A stretch of DNA of 64,000 nucleotides, from NCBI RefSeq assembly GCF_017352115.1, contig NZ_CP071448.1, positions 744,001 to 808,000 of the forward strand, written 5' to 3'. Positions within the stretch are counted from its first letter, which is position 1. Each line of letters begins with the position of its first letter. The translations under genes and the position numbers were made by a program. The DNA comes from Flavobacterium endoglycinae. GTDB lineage: Bacteria; Bacteroidota; Bacteroidia; Flavobacteriales; Flavobacteriaceae. The notes under the pieces were generated by a model. That model searched no databases. It worked only from the letters and a program-made list of their open reading frames with translations, and was not told where the DNA came from. Below, piece after piece: positions 51,280 to 61,562 of this stretch.

Positions 51280-52284
51280 ATGAAAATACAAGATATTCAG
51301 GCGATACAATTATTGCTTGCAACACCAAAGAAAATAGTCATAATTCCACATAGAGGACCAGATGGTGATGCCATGGGTTCTACTTTAGGTTTATATCATT
51401 TTTTACTAAAAAACAATCACCACCCAACCGTGATTGCTCCTAATGATTTTCCAGATTTTCTAGCTTGGCTTCCAGGATCAGAAACAGTGAAAATATTTGA
51501 AAAAGATACCGAAAACTGCACTAAAATATTAGAAGAAGCCGAGATAATTTTTACACTTGACTTTAATGCATTTCATCGTACAGGCGAAATGGAGCATACT
51601 TTAGCAAAACTGACTGCTCCGTTTATCATGATCGATCATCATGAAAAACCACACGATTATGCGACTTATATGTATTCTGATACATCGTATGGTTCTACTT
51701 GTGAAATGGTTTATAACTTTATTTCTTTCCTAAACAAAAAAGAAGACATCGATAAAACCATTGCTACTTGTATCTATACAGGAATTTTAACCGATTCAGG
51801 TTCATTTCGTTTTCCAGGAACTACAGGAAACACACACCGTATTATTGCTGAATTAATTGATTTAGGAGTCGAAAATACACAAATTCCTGTTTTATTATAC
51901 GACAACAGCTCATTCAGCCGTTTACAGCTTTTAGGACGCGGACTTCAAAACATGAAAATTTTTGAAGAACATAAAACTTCTTATACAACCCTTACGCAGG
52001 AAGAACTAGATTCTTTTAATTATGTTAAAGGTGATACAGAAGGAATTGTTAATTATGGTTTGAGCATTCGTGGAATAGTTTTTACTGCTATCTTTATCGA
52101 AAATAAAGATGAAAAAATAATCAAGATTTCTTTCCGTTCGCAAGGAGGATTCGATGTTAACCAGTTTGCAAGAGATCACTTCAACGGAGGCGGACACATG
52201 AATGCCGCAGGCGGAAGATCTGAAGCTTCAATGGAAGAAACCGTTAAAAAGTTTGAGGATTTAGTAACTAAATTAAAATTATAG
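51280..52284 (+). CDS. nrnA: NrnA-like DHH/DHHA1 oligoribonuclease / pAp phosphatase
   Basis: A 334-aa metal-dependent phosphoesterase. The DHH domain has PHRGPDGDAMGS (Asp28, Asp30), TLDFNAF (Asp94) and MIDHHEKP (Asp119-His-His121); the DHHA1 domain ends FNGGGHMNAAGGRS. NrnA degrades short oligoribonucleotides and 3'-phosphoadenosine 5'-phosphate. gldI starts 7 bp downstream, so it is first in a gldI operon. Confidence 0.93.
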   Translation: MKIQDIQAIQLLLATPKKIVIIPHRGPDGDAMGSTLGLYHFLLKNNHHPTVIAPNDFPDFLAWLPGSETVKIFEKDTENCTKILEEAEIIFTLDFNAFHRTGEMEHTLAKLTAPFIMIDHHEKPHDYATYMYSDTSYGSTCEMVYNFISFLNKKEDIDKTIATCIYTGILTDSGSFRFPGTTGNTHRIIAELIDLGVENTQIPVLLYDNSSFSRLQLLGRGLQNMKIFEEHKTSYTTLTQEELDSFNYVKGDTEGIVNYGLSIRGIVFTAIFIENKDEKIIKISFRSQGGFDVNQFARDHFNGGGHMNAAGGRSEASMEETVKKFEDLVTKLKL

Positions 52285-52291
52285 CCCCAAT

Positions 52292-52957
<666 letters not shown>

Positions 52958-52972
52958 AAAACGTATTAAAAA

Positions 52973-54034
52973 ATGAAGAAGATTTTTCTATTGTTATTAG
53001 CCGTTAGCTCGTTTTATTCATGCAAGGACGAACACAGTAATCTGCCTGATGGTTTATATGCTGATATCGAAACGAATAAAGGACACATCCTTGTTGAATT
53101 AGACTATAAAAAAGCGCCCGTAACGGTGGCAAACTTCGTAACCTTAGCAGAAGGTAAAAACGAATTTGTAACAAAAGATTACTTAAAAAACAAACACTTT
53201 TACGACGGATTAAAATTCCACAGAGTAATTGAAAACTTCATGATTCAGACGGGAGATCCTGAAGGAACAGGTTCTGGAGATGCAGGATATAAATTTAAAG
53301 ACGAATTTTCAGATTTGAAATTCGACAAAGCTGGTGTTTTAGCAATGGCAAACAATGGTCCAGGAACCAACAGCAGCCAGTTTTTTATTACACATGTTGA
53401 AACTCCTTGGTTAACTAATCTTCATACTATTTTTGGACATGTAGTTGACGAAAAAGGACAAGAAGTGGTAAACAAAGTGGTTCAAGGTGATACTATTGTT
53501 TCTGTAAACATCATTAGAAGCGGCGAAGCAGCTAAAAAATTCGATGCTGTAAAAGTATTACGTGATTATTTTGGAGAAGCTTCTAAATATACTTTAGCTC
53601 AAAAACAAAAAGTAGAATACCTAGAATCTTTAAAACCAAAAGCTACTAAAACAGCAAGCGGATTAGAATATGTAATTACAGAAAAAGGCGCTGGAAAAAA
53701 ACCAGCAACTGGAGCTCAATTGTACATTCACTATGCAGGTTTCTTAGAAAACGGAACATTATTTGACTCAAGCATTGAAGAAGTAAATAAAACATTTGGA
53801 AAATTTGACGCTGCAAGAGCAGAACAACATGGCTATCAGCCAATTCCTTTTCAAGCAGGCCGTAAAGACGGTATGATTCCGGGATTTATTGAAGGTATCG
53901 AAAAACTTTCTTTTGGAGACAAAGCCGTTCTTTTTATTCCATCTCATTTAGCTTATGGAGAAGCTGGTGCTGGAGGAGTAATTCCACCAAATGCAAATAT
54001 TATTTTTGAAGTTCAATTATTAGAAAAACCATAA
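52973..54034 (+). CDS. Dual cyclophilin-FKBP peptidyl-prolyl isomerase, lipoprotein
   Basis: A 353-aa lipoprotein (lipobox FYSC, Cys17). Residues ~28-200 form a cyclophilin domain ([44 protein letters not shown]); residues ~235-353 form an FKBP domain ([57 protein letters not shown]). Both catalytic cores look intact. Such CFBP dual-family immunophilins were first described with F. johnsoniae as a source. They probably assist folding in the periplasm alongside GldI. Confidence 0.93.
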   Translation: MKKIFLLLLAVSSFYSCKDEHSNLPDGLYADIETNKGHILVELDYKKAPVTVANFVTLAEGKNEFVTKDYLKNKHFYDGLKFHRVIENFMIQTGDPEGTGSGDAGYKFKDEFSDLKFDKAGVLAMANNGPGTNSSQFFITHVETPWLTNLHTIFGHVVDEKGQEVVNKVVQGDTIVSVNIIRSGEAAKKFDAVKVLRDYFGEASKYTLAQKQKVEYLESLKPKATKTASGLEYVITEKGAGKKPATGAQLYIHYAGFLENGTLFDSSIEEVNKTFGKFDAARAEQHGYQPIPFQAGRKDGMIPGFIEGIEKLSFGDKAVLFIPSHLAYGEAGAGGVIPPNANIIFEVQLLEKP

Positions 54035-54072
54035 TTATCTCAGTATAATTTAAAGACTTAAATTCGAATACG

Positions 54073-55200
54073 ATGAAATTTAAATTTCTATTTTTATTCT
54101 GTCTGGCTGTTGTAAATATTCAGGCACAAACTAAAAAAACAGCTGCAAAACCTACAGCTGCAAAAGCAAAAACAGTAGCAGCAACAGATCCAAATGACGG
54201 AATTTTTGCTACAATTTCAACCACAAAAGGCGATATTGTAGTAGCATTAGAATATGTAAAAGCTCCAGTAACAGTAGCAAACTTTATTACACTTGTAGAA
54301 GGTAAGAATCCTTACGTAAAAGTGGAAAGATTAAAAGGAAAACCATTTTATGATGGATTAAAATTCCACCGTGTTATCAATGATTTCATGATTCAAGGAG
54401 GAGATCCGGAAGGAAATGGAACTGGAGGCCCAGGTTATTCTTTTAAGGATGAATTTGTAGAGGAATTACGTTTTGAAAAAGGCGGTGTTTTGGCAATGGC
54501 TAATTCAGGACCTGCAACAAACGGAAGCCAATTCTTCATTACGCATAAAGATACGCCATGGTTAAACGGAAAACACACGATTTTTGGTCATGTAGTTTCA
54601 GGAATGGACAATGTAAACAAAATTGTTCAAGACGATGTGATGACAAAAATTACCATTACGCGCAAAGGCGCTGCGGCAAAGAAATTCGACGCTGTTAAAG
54701 TTTTTGCTGAAGATGTAAAAAAACAAGAGGCTAAAAAAGAAGAAGCTAAAAAAGTGGTAACTGCAAAAGCAGCTTACTTCGCAGCAACAAAAGCAAAAGC
54801 GACTACAACTGCTTCTGGTTTAAAATATGTAATTACTAAAAATGGAACTGGTGTAAAAGGAGCTGAAGGTTCAACTATTTACTTTCACTACGCAGGATAT
54901 TTTGAAGATGGAAATCTTTTTGACAGCAGCATGTCAGAAGTAGCTAAAGCTTATGGAAAATACGACCCAAACAGAGATGCACAAGGTGGTTATAAAGCTT
55001 TCCCTTTTACAGTGGGTAAAAAAGACGGAATGATTCCTGGATTTATCGAAGCATTAGACATGATGACAGATGGTGAAAAAGCGATTTTCTTCCTTCCTTC
55101 TAATTTAGCTTATGGAGAAAAAGGTGCTGGAGGTGTTATCCCGCCAAATGCTACTTTAATTTTCGAAATCGAAACATATCAAAATCAACCGGTGAAATAA
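54073..55200 (+). CDS. Second dual cyclophilin-FKBP peptidyl-prolyl isomerase, periplasmic
   Basis: A 375-aa paralogue of the preceding protein, with a cleavable signal peptide (to ~NIQAQ, 19) and an Ala/Lys/Thr-rich spacer (~20-40) rather than a lipobox. Cyclophilin domain ~43-215 ([37 protein letters not shown]), Lys/Glu/Ala-rich linker (~218-245), FKBP domain ~255-375 ([21 protein letters not shown]). Soluble versus lipid-anchored siblings suggest two locations for the same activity. A terminator follows. Confidence 0.93.
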   Translation: MKFKFLFLFCLAVVNIQAQTKKTAAKPTAAKAKTVAATDPNDGIFATISTTKGDIVVALEYVKAPVTVANFITLVEGKNPYVKVERLKGKPFYDGLKFHRVINDFMIQGGDPEGNGTGGPGYSFKDEFVEELRFEKGGVLAMANSGPATNGSQFFITHKDTPWLNGKHTIFGHVVSGMDNVNKIVQDDVMTKITITRKGAAAKKFDAVKVFAEDVKKQEAKKEEAKKVVTAKAAYFAATKAKATTTASGLKYVITKNGTGVKGAEGSTIYFHYAGYFEDGNLFDSSMSEVAKAYGKYDPNRDAQGGYKAFPFTVGKKDGMIPGFIEALDMMTDGEKAIFFLPSNLAYGEKGAGGVIPPNATLIFEIETYQNQPVK

Positions 55201-55218
55201 TCTCGGTTTCAAATATTT

Positions 55219-55253
55219 AAAAAGCCATCAAAATAATTTTTTGATGGCTTTTT
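55219..55253 (+). terminator. Hairpin terminator of the gldI-CFBP operon
   Basis: A 14-bp stem (55219-55232 with 55240-55253) followed by a T run. Confidence 0.9.
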
Positions 55254-55364
55254 TTCTTTTCAGTATTCTGCTGAATCTTCAAATTTCAACATTTCAAATA
55301 CTCTGAAACACAAACAATGATAACGTTTCCGCATATTTTCTATTAATTCCTAAATAAAATAGCT

Positions 55365-55372
55365 TACCTTTG
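55365..55372 (+). promoter_or_regulatory. -7 promoter element (TACCTTTG) of the EamA gene
   Basis: Matches TAnnTTTG, 33 bp before the ATG at 55405. Confidence 0.5.
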
Positions 55373-55404
55373 CCGGCTTGAATTTTTTAAAACAAATTAT
55401 CAAA

Positions 55405-56301
55405 ATGTCACAAAATAACGTATTAAAAGGAGTATTTTTAGTTGCTTTAGGAGCTACAACTTACGGAATGTTAGCCACTTTCGTCAAAATGGCCTATTCA
55501 GAAGGTTATACAACTGCAGAAGTAACTACCTCTCAATTTGTACTTGGACTAATTGGTATTTTGATCATTAACGCTTTTCAAAAAGCAAAAAACAAAGATA
55601 AAGTCGTAAAAGCAACTAGAAAAAACATCTTTAGTTTAATGCTTGCTGGTACTTCACTGGGAATGACAAGTTTGTTTTATTATCTGGCAGTAAAATTCAT
55701 TCCTGTTTCTATTGGAATCGTTTTATTAATGCAGACGGTCTGGATGGGTGTTCTACTCGAAATGATTCTAGAAAAGAAATTACCTTCCAAACAAAAAGTA
55801 ATCGCTGTTTTTATAGTACTTACAGGAACTGTTCTAGCAACGAATATCCTAAACAATGATATCAAATTAGACTGGCGCGGAATTGTCTGGGGAATTTTAG
55901 CCGCAGCTTCGTTTACTACTACTATGTTTACGGCAAATCGTGTGGCAGTTGGAATTTCTTCGGCTCAACGCAGTTTATACATGCTTATGGGCGGAGCAAT
56001 CATTGTTTTTACTTTTGGCTTTTTTACTCAGGTAACTCCTTTTAATCTGGCAATTTTCTTAAAATGGGGAATTGTATTGTCACTGTTTGGAACGATTATC
56101 CCACCGCTTTTAATGAATTTAGGTTTTCCATTAACCGGAATTGGTTTAGGAAGTATTGTTTCGGCATTAGAACTTCCTGTTTCAGTTATGATGGCTTTTA
56201 TCTTGTTAGATGAAAAAGTAATTCTGACGCAATGGCTTGGAATTGTTTTAATTATTCTTGCGATCATCATAATGAATGTCAATTTTAAACGCAAAATTTA
56301 A
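55405..56301 (+). CDS. EamA/DMT-family transporter
   Basis: A 298-aa inner-membrane protein with about ten helices arranged as two EamA repeats (~8-140 and ~155-295), for example VALGATTYGMLATFVKMAY and SIVSALELPVSVMMAFILLDE. DMT carriers export amino acids, sugars or metabolites; the cargo is not predictable. The start at 55405 follows the promoter element; the frame reaches back to 55378 but without a better start. Confidence 0.87.
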   Translation: MSQNNVLKGVFLVALGATTYGMLATFVKMAYSEGYTTAEVTTSQFVLGLIGILIINAFQKAKNKDKVVKATRKNIFSLMLAGTSLGMTSLFYYLAVKFIPVSIGIVLLMQTVWMGVLLEMILEKKLPSKQKVIAVFIVLTGTVLATNILNNDIKLDWRGIVWGILAAASFTTTMFTANRVAVGISSAQRSLYMLMGGAIIVFTFGFFTQVTPFNLAIFLKWGIVLSLFGTIIPPLLMNLGFPLTGIGLGSIVSALELPVSVMMAFILLDEKVILTQWLGIVLIILAIIIMNVNFKRKI

Positions 56302-56388
56302 CACTTTTTAGCGCTCATTAAAAAACTAAGCTTTGTAGTGTAATAATTGTTAATTTTTTTATAATTTCGTTATAAATAATTAGCTATT

Positions 56389-56745
56389 ATGAATTTACCT
56401 TGGCATCTATACGTAATGTCTATTCTCTATATACTTGCTGGAGTTAATCATTTTAGAAAACCCGGAATGTATATTAGGATCATTCCCCCGATTTTTAAAA
56501 ACCCTAAAACAATAAATATCATTAGTGGAGCTGCCGAAGTCATACTAGGCATTCTGCTTATGATTTCTTCTACAAGCCAATTGGCAGCATGGGGCATCAT
56601 TGTGCTGCTTATAGCCGTGTTTCCGGCAAATTTATTCATGTTTCAAAATAAAAAAGCAGGTTTTGGTCTGCCAAAATGGATTTTATTTGTACGTTTGCCC
56701 TTACAAATTGTTTTGATTTTTTGGGCTTATCAGTATACCCTATAA
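56389..56745 (+). CDS. DoxX-like small membrane protein
   Basis: A 118-aa four-helix membrane protein: YVMSILYILAGVNHFRKPGMY, SGAAEVILGILLMIS, LAAWGIIVLLIAVFPANLFMF, PKWILFVRLPLQIVLIFWAYQ. The GVNHF and EVILG features are typical of the DoxX/YphA-like group. Function is unknown. It lies 33 bp before aqpZ and may be co-transcribed. Confidence 0.82.
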   Translation: MNLPWHLYVMSILYILAGVNHFRKPGMYIRIIPPIFKNPKTINIISGAAEVILGILLMISSTSQLAAWGIIVLLIAVFPANLFMFQNKKAGFGLPKWILFVRLPLQIVLIFWAYQYTL

Positions 56746-56778
56746 CAATCAAATCTATTAATCTAAATTTATTTTACT

Positions 56779-57486
56779 ATGAAAAAATTGTTTGCAGAGT
56801 TCTTCGGAACTTATTGGCTGGTGTTTGGAGGCTGTGGAAGTGCCATTTTTGCAGCAGCGTATCCTGAATTAGGAATTGGATTTGCAGGTGTTGCATTAGC
56901 ATTTGGTTTGACCGTTTTAACAATGGCGTATGCTGTAGGGCATATTTCGGGAGGGCATTTTAATCCTGCTGTATCATTTGGATTATGGGCTGGCGGAAGA
57001 TTTTCGGCCAAAGAACTCATTCCGTATATCATTGCTCAATGTATTGGAGCAATTGCTGCGGCCGGAACTTTATACACAATTGCTTCCGGAAAAGCAGGTT
57101 TTGTAATCGATAATACCAAAGCTGGAGCTTTTGCCTCAAATGGTTATGGAGCTTTTTCTCCCGATGGCTATTCATTGCAATCCGCTTTCATTGCTGAGTT
57201 TGTGCTGACTTTATTTTTCTTATTGATAATTTTAGGAGCTACTGATAAATTTGCCAATACTAGTTTCTGCGGTATTGTCATTGGTTTGGGATTGACTTTA
57301 ATCCACTTAATTAGTATTCCTATTACCAATACTTCTGTTAATCCTGCGAGATCGCTTTCTCAAGCTATTTTTGCTGGCGGTGAACCGCTTTCGCAAGTCT
57401 GGTTGTTTTTAGTTGCGCCTATTTTAGGTGCGATAGCAGCTGGATTTATTTATAAAACATTGTTACAGAAGACTGAAGAAGCTTAA
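56779..57486 (+). CDS. aqpZ: Aquaporin Z
   Basis: A 235-aa water channel with six helices and both NPA loops: [13 protein letters not shown] and [12 protein letters not shown], the second followed by the selectivity-filter Arg. [16 protein letters not shown] at the start matches AqpZ rather than GlpF. A hairpin terminator follows at 57515-57547. Confidence 0.95.
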   Translation: MKKLFAEFFGTYWLVFGGCGSAIFAAAYPELGIGFAGVALAFGLTVLTMAYAVGHISGGHFNPAVSFGLWAGGRFSAKELIPYIIAQCIGAIAAAGTLYTIASGKAGFVIDNTKAGAFASNGYGAFSPDGYSLQSAFIAEFVLTLFFLLIILGATDKFANTSFCGIVIGLGLTLIHLISIPITNTSVNPARSLSQAIFAGGEPLSQVWLFLVAPILGAIAAGFIYKTLLQKTEEA

Positions 57487-57514
57487 AAATATTTCATAAA
57501 ATTTAAAATGGAAG

Positions 57515-57547
57515 GAGAAAATCAAATATATTTATATTGATTTTCTC
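57515..57547 (+). terminator. Hairpin terminator of aqpZ
   Basis: GAGAAAATCAA (57515-57525) pairs with 57537-57547, followed by TTTTTCTTT. Confidence 0.78.
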
Positions 57548-57605
57548 TTTTTCTTTGGATAAAATCGGAAAAGGAAATCGTCATTTCACTCCAAATATTA
57601 TTGTT

Positions 57606-58442
57606 ATGAACGAAATTATTTCTTACTTCAGTACCATTCCGTCCTCGCATCGGAGTTTAATTTTAATTGGAGGAATTACTATTTTCTGGATGATTGAAAA
57701 TACATTTCCATTGTTTCAAATGCAGTATCGAAAATGGCATCATGCGGGAATCAATATTTTCTTTACTCTGACTACAATAATCGTCAATTTTGTTTTGGCT
57801 TTTATTTTAATCAAAACGGCAAACTGGACTACCGAAAATCATTTTGGAATTCTTCAATGGATTCCTGAAATTCCGCTCTGGCTTTACACCATTATCGGTT
57901 TGCTTTTATTGGACTTAATTGGGGCTTATTTAGCGCATTTGGTGCAGCATAAAATAAAGTTTCTTTGGCGTTTTCATCTTATTCATCATACCGATACTTG
58001 GATTGATACCACAAGCGCCAACAGACATCATCCGGGCGAAAGCGTAATCCGTTTTATTTTTACAACACTCGGAGTTCTCGTAGTTGGAAGTCCTATGTGG
58101 ATGGTTTTTCTGTATCAATCCTTATCCGTTATTGCTTCGCAATTCAATCATGCCAATATTTCACTGCCTCATAAGGTAGATCTTTTTTTAAGTTATTTTA
58201 TTGTATCGCCAAATATGCATAAGGTGCACCATCATTATGTTCTGCCTTACACCGACAGTAATTATGGAAATATTTTTTCTGTCTGGGATCGTATTTTTGG
58301 CACTTTTACCTCTCTTCCAAAAGAGAAAATAATGTATGGAGTTGACACGCATATGCTGGCAGAAGAAAACAATCAATTGAAAAATTTACTGCAAATTCCG
58401 TTTCAAAAATCAAGATCAGCAAAAAACATGAAAAATCATTAA
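57606..58442 (+). CDS. Fatty acid hydroxylase / sterol desaturase family protein
   Basis: A 278-aa membrane diiron enzyme with three to four helices and the histidine clusters HLVQHK, HLIHHTD, NRHHPGES and MHKVHHH. The family introduces hydroxyl groups or double bonds into lipids; the substrate cannot be told. The ATG at 57606 (MNEIISYF) is used; an upstream TTG frame from 57537 runs through the aqpZ terminator. Confidence 0.87.
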   Translation: MNEIISYFSTIPSSHRSLILIGGITIFWMIENTFPLFQMQYRKWHHAGINIFFTLTTIIVNFVLAFILIKTANWTTENHFGILQWIPEIPLWLYTIIGLLLLDLIGAYLAHLVQHKIKFLWRFHLIHHTDTWIDTTSANRHHPGESVIRFIFTTLGVLVVGSPMWMVFLYQSLSVIASQFNHANISLPHKVDLFLSYFIVSPNMHKVHHHYVLPYTDSNYGNIFSVWDRIFGTFTSLPKEKIMYGVDTHMLAEENNQLKNLLQIPFQKSRSAKNMKNH

Positions 58443-58551
58443 AAAAATGCAATGCAGCGAACCAACTAATTATTTTTTTTATTAATATTGAAATATAAAA
58501 TGAAAGTCAATCTATTAAACATTAACCCACTATTGAATTAATTTTCACGAG

Positions 58552-58830
58552 ATGAAAAAGAGTAACCGCAAAGAGTTAACTGTGGAACAAACTGAGAAGC
58601 TTGTTTCTTTAGCCTTAGAAGAAAGAAATCCATTTGAAATAATCAAAAAAGAATTTGGATTGGCAGAAAAAGAAGTTCTTGAAATCATGAAAAAGAAAAT
58701 GCCTCTTGAAAAATTTGAGATGTGGAAAAAGAAGGCTATTGCGAATAAACCAAAACCAAAACCAATTAAAATTGATGATTTTGATGAAGATCTAGACGGA
58801 AAATATTATATAAAAAATAAATTTGACTAA
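58552..58830 (+). CDS. TIGR03643 / DUF2805 family small protein
   Basis: A 92-aa protein: QTEKLVSLALEERNPFEIIKKEFGLAEKEVLEIMKKKMPLEKFEMWKKK, broken here into a helix-turn-helix-like helical head (~10-60), and a basic-then-acidic tail (PKPKPIKIDDFDEDLDG). The head matches the DUF2805 family (R/NPFE-x-I-x-x-FGL-x-E-x-x-V). A DNA-binding role is possible but unproven. Confidence 0.78.
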   Translation: MKKSNRKELTVEQTEKLVSLALEERNPFEIIKKEFGLAEKEVLEIMKKKMPLEKFEMWKKKAIANKPKPKPIKIDDFDEDLDGKYYIKNKFD

Positions 58831-58837
58831 TATAAAG

Positions 58838-58854
58838 CTCCTGTAAATCAGGAG
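58838..58854 (+). terminator. Hairpin terminator of the DUF2805 gene
   Basis: CTCCTG (58838-58843) pairs with 58849-58854, followed by a 7-T run. Confidence 0.75.
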
Positions 58855-58929
58855 TTTTTTTATTATATTCAATTTTTTGTAACTTTTTGATATTTTTTAA
58901 GTCAAATATCTATAACTAAACATAAACAG

Positions 58930-60786
58930 ATGAAGAAAATACTTTACACCCTGGCTCTTGCGGTAACATTTTGGAGCTGTAAAACGGGTAGTTCTGCCGC
59001 TGGCGGAAAAAATGTCGTAGAAGTTAATATCAATCTAACAGACGTAAAAGATGATAAAGTTTTAGTAACTGTAACTCCTCCACCAATTAAAACTGACGAA
59101 GTGGTTTACAGCATTCCTAAAACTGTTCCTGGAACGTATTCTACTGACAACTACGGAAAATATTCAGAAGATTTTAGAGCTTTTGATGCCAAAGGAAATC
59201 CATTAACCGTAAAAAGACTTGATGATAACTCATGGTCTATTTCAAATGCTAAGGCGTTACATAAAATCACGTATTTAGTCAATGACACTTTTGATACTGA
59301 AAAAGGAACTGGATTTGGTAATGATGACGTTTTCTCACCAGCAGGAACTAACATTAAAGCCGGAGAAAATTTCATGGTTAACACACACGGTTTTGTTGGA
59401 TATTTTAAAGACAAATTAGAAATTCCGTACAAAGTTACCATTACACATCCTGAAACACTTTGGGGAGCGACTTCGATGACAGACCAAGATGCGAGCAAAA
59501 CAAGTGATGTTTTTACAACTCCACGTTATGCTGTTTTAGTTGAAAACCCAATTATGTATTCTAAACCAGATTATACTACTTTCAACGTAAACGGAATGGA
59601 TATTTTGATTGCTGTATATTCTCCAACAGGAAAATTTACAGCAGAGAGCATCACACCGGAAATGAAAACGATGATGACGGCTCAGAAAAACTTTTTAGGA
59701 AAAGTAAATTCTAATAAAAAATATACTGTTTTATTGTACTTGTCAAGTATGGCAAAAGACGATGCACATGGTTTTGGGGCGTTAGAACACCCAACAGCTA
59801 CTACAGTTGTGCTTCCTGAGTCAATGCCAAAAGAAAAATTGGTTGAATCTATGAAAGATGTAGTTTCTCACGAATTCTTTCATATCGTAACGCCATTAAC
59901 GGTTCACTCAAAAGAAATCCAATACTTTGACTATAACGCTCCACAAATGTCTGAACATTTATGGATGTACGAAGGAGTTACTGAATATTTCGCGAATCTT
60001 TTCCAGATCAATCAAGGATTAATTGACGAAGCTGAATTCTACACTCGTATTGCTGATAAAATCGAGCAGTCAAAAAGATTAGACGATACGATGTCGTTTA
60101 CAGTAATGAGTAAAAATGTATTGGAGCAGCCTTATAAAGACCAATACTTAAACGTATACCAAAAAGGTGCTTTAATTGGAATGTGCATCGACATTATCAT
60201 TAGAGAAAAAAGCAATGGAGAAAGAGGAATTCTTGACTTAATGCATAAATTATCAATGGAATACGGCGTTGAAAAGCCATTTAATGATGAGGATTTATTC
60301 GCAAAAATCACGCAGCTTACTTATCCAGAAGTTGGCGATTTCTTAAACAAACATGTAAAAGGAACAACGCCAATTCCGTATGATTTCTATTTGGCTAAAG
60401 TGGGTGTAACAAAAGCTACTGAGAAAAAAGCGGGGGCAATTTTCTTGAAAGGACAAACTCCATATATCAAAATTGATAAGCAAACAAAAGAAATTGCTGT
60501 TCGTCCTGATATTGAGCCAAATGATTTCTTTAAAAATTTAAATTTAAAAGGAGGCGATATCATTTTAGCAATCAACAACAAATCGTATTCTTTAGACAAC
60601 ATTTACGATTTAATTGGTGAAAGTGAAAATTGGAAAGAAAATGATCCTATTACTTTAAAAGTGAAACGTGGCGGTAAAGAAGAAACTATTAAAGGAACTG
60701 TAAAACTTCCTTACGAAGAATCTGAAACTTTTAAAGCTACTGATGCTTCAAAAGAAAAACTTAAAAATGCATGGCTGAAAGGATAA
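58930..60786 (+). CDS. M61 family zinc aminopeptidase, lipoprotein, with C-terminal PDZ domain
   Basis: A 618-aa lipoprotein (lipobox FWSC, Cys17). An N-terminal beta domain (~30-200) leads to the gluzincin catalytic core: HEFFH (His314, Glu315, His318) and the third ligand Glu348 in WMYEGVTEYFAN. A PDZ domain (~515-595, NLKGGDIILAINNKSYSL) follows. M61 (glycyl aminopeptidase) enzymes favour N-terminal Gly/Ala. The protein probably sits in the periplasm or on the outer membrane. A 15-bp-stem terminator follows. Confidence 0.93.
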   Translation: MKKILYTLALAVTFWSCKTGSSAAGGKNVVEVNINLTDVKDDKVLVTVTPPPIKTDEVVYSIPKTVPGTYSTDNYGKYSEDFRAFDAKGNPLTVKRLDDNSWSISNAKALHKITYLVNDTFDTEKGTGFGNDDVFSPAGTNIKAGENFMVNTHGFVGYFKDKLEIPYKVTITHPETLWGATSMTDQDASKTSDVFTTPRYAVLVENPIMYSKPDYTTFNVNGMDILIAVYSPTGKFTAESITPEMKTMMTAQKNFLGKVNSNKKYTVLLYLSSMAKDDAHGFGALEHPTATTVVLPESMPKEKLVESMKDVVSHEFFHIVTPLTVHSKEIQYFDYNAPQMSEHLWMYEGVTEYFANLFQINQGLIDEAEFYTRIADKIEQSKRLDDTMSFTVMSKNVLEQPYKDQYLNVYQKGALIGMCIDIIIREKSNGERGILDLMHKLSMEYGVEKPFNDEDLFAKITQLTYPEVGDFLNKHVKGTTPIPYDFYLAKVGVTKATEKKAGAIFLKGQTPYIKIDKQTKEIAVRPDIEPNDFFKNLNLKGGDIILAINNKSYSLDNIYDLIGESENWKENDPITLKVKRGGKEETIKGTVKLPYEESETFKATDASKEKLKNAWLKG

Positions 60787-60800
60787 TCTTTTCAGTTTAT

Positions 60801-60834
60801 AAAAAAAACCGACAAGTGATTGTCGGTTTTTTTT
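60801..60834 (+). terminator. Hairpin terminator of the M61 gene
   Basis: A 15-bp stem (60801-60815 with 60820-60834), core ACCGACA, with T run. Confidence 0.9.
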
Positions 60835-60839
60835 ATGTT

Positions 60840-60944
60840 TTGTCAGACTAAGCGAACTCGAGGTCTAACGCTGTGATTTGTGATTCAGTTTGTGTGGCTT
60901 CAACTTCGCTCAGCCTGACAATGCTAGATTCAACTTCTTTCCTC
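60840..60944. repeat. Intergenic GCTGAGCGAAGT-type repeat
   Basis: CAACTTCGCTCAGCCTGACA (60901-60920) and a related GACTAAGCGAACTCGAG (~60847) have a counterpart GCTGAGCGGAGTCGAAG at ~61539-61556. These are widespread flavobacterial intergenic phrases. Confidence 0.5.
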
Positions 60945-60993
60945 TATATTCTATATTCTATATTCTATATTCTATATTCTATATTCTATATTC
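60945..60993. repeat. Heptanucleotide tandem repeat, (TATATTC)x7
   Basis: Seven perfect copies of TATATTC end one base before the stop codon of the minus-strand gene at 60994-61437. It is a candidate length-variable locus. Confidence 0.95.
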
Positions 60994-61437
60994 TTATTTC
61001 TTCACAGGAAATTTCCAGTCAAATTCATCTTTATTGTTGATGATTGCTCCTATTTCGAATTTTACAACCTCATCAAATTCAGTTTGAAGAATGAACCAAT
61101 TGTCTTCATTGAAATAGTTTTCGAAAGTGTCAAATGTTTCCTGATTATATTTTGTGATTCCCTTTACAGCGAAATCTTTCTTTACATCAGTGATTTTTCT
61201 TCCAATAATTTTGAATCCGAAAACTTCTAGATTGTTGCTAGAAGCCACAATATACCCTAATTTAAAATCTTCTTCTTCATAAAATGTCAATCTCATTTTG
61301 TGCGCATTGTACACAAAAATCACATTTTCGTCTTCGTCTTTATAGTTCTTATCAGGTTTTCCTAAAACAGCTGTAACATCATTCTGCTTCATTCCGAATA
61401 ATAATTTATCAATTCCTGATTTTAAATTTATTTTCAT
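60994..61437 (-). CDS. Cytoplasmic protein of unknown function
   Basis: A 147-aa protein without signal peptide: MKINLKSGIDKLLFGMKQNDVTAVLG, then KNYKDEDENVIFVYNAHKMRLTFYEEE and IIGRKITDVKKDFAVKGI. The beta/alpha pattern with G-M-x-x-x-x-V-x-x-x-L-G-x-P recalls the BamE/SmpA-like or SMI1-like small folds, but I cannot assign it. The heptamer tandem repeat abuts its stop codon. Confidence 0.65.
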   Translation of the reverse strand: MKINLKSGIDKLLFGMKQNDVTAVLGKPDKNYKDEDENVIFVYNAHKMRLTFYEEEDFKLGYIVASSNNLEVFGFKIIGRKITDVKKDFAVKGITKYNQETFDTFENYFNEDNWFILQTEFDEVVKFEIGAIINNKDEFDWKFPVKK

Positions 61438-61562
61438 ATTTCGTTTTCTTTATTTGAAATGCAAATTTCGTGAAGTTTTTTGGTGTTCTGCCACGAATTA
61501 CACAAATTTTCTCGAATTTTTAAATGTCTTATTGTCTAGCTGAGCGGAGTCGAAGCTTTAAT

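Noticed and set aside
60945..60993. Heptamer array considered as a CRISPR-like array
   Set aside because: Unit is 7 bp with no spacers and no cas genes nearby.
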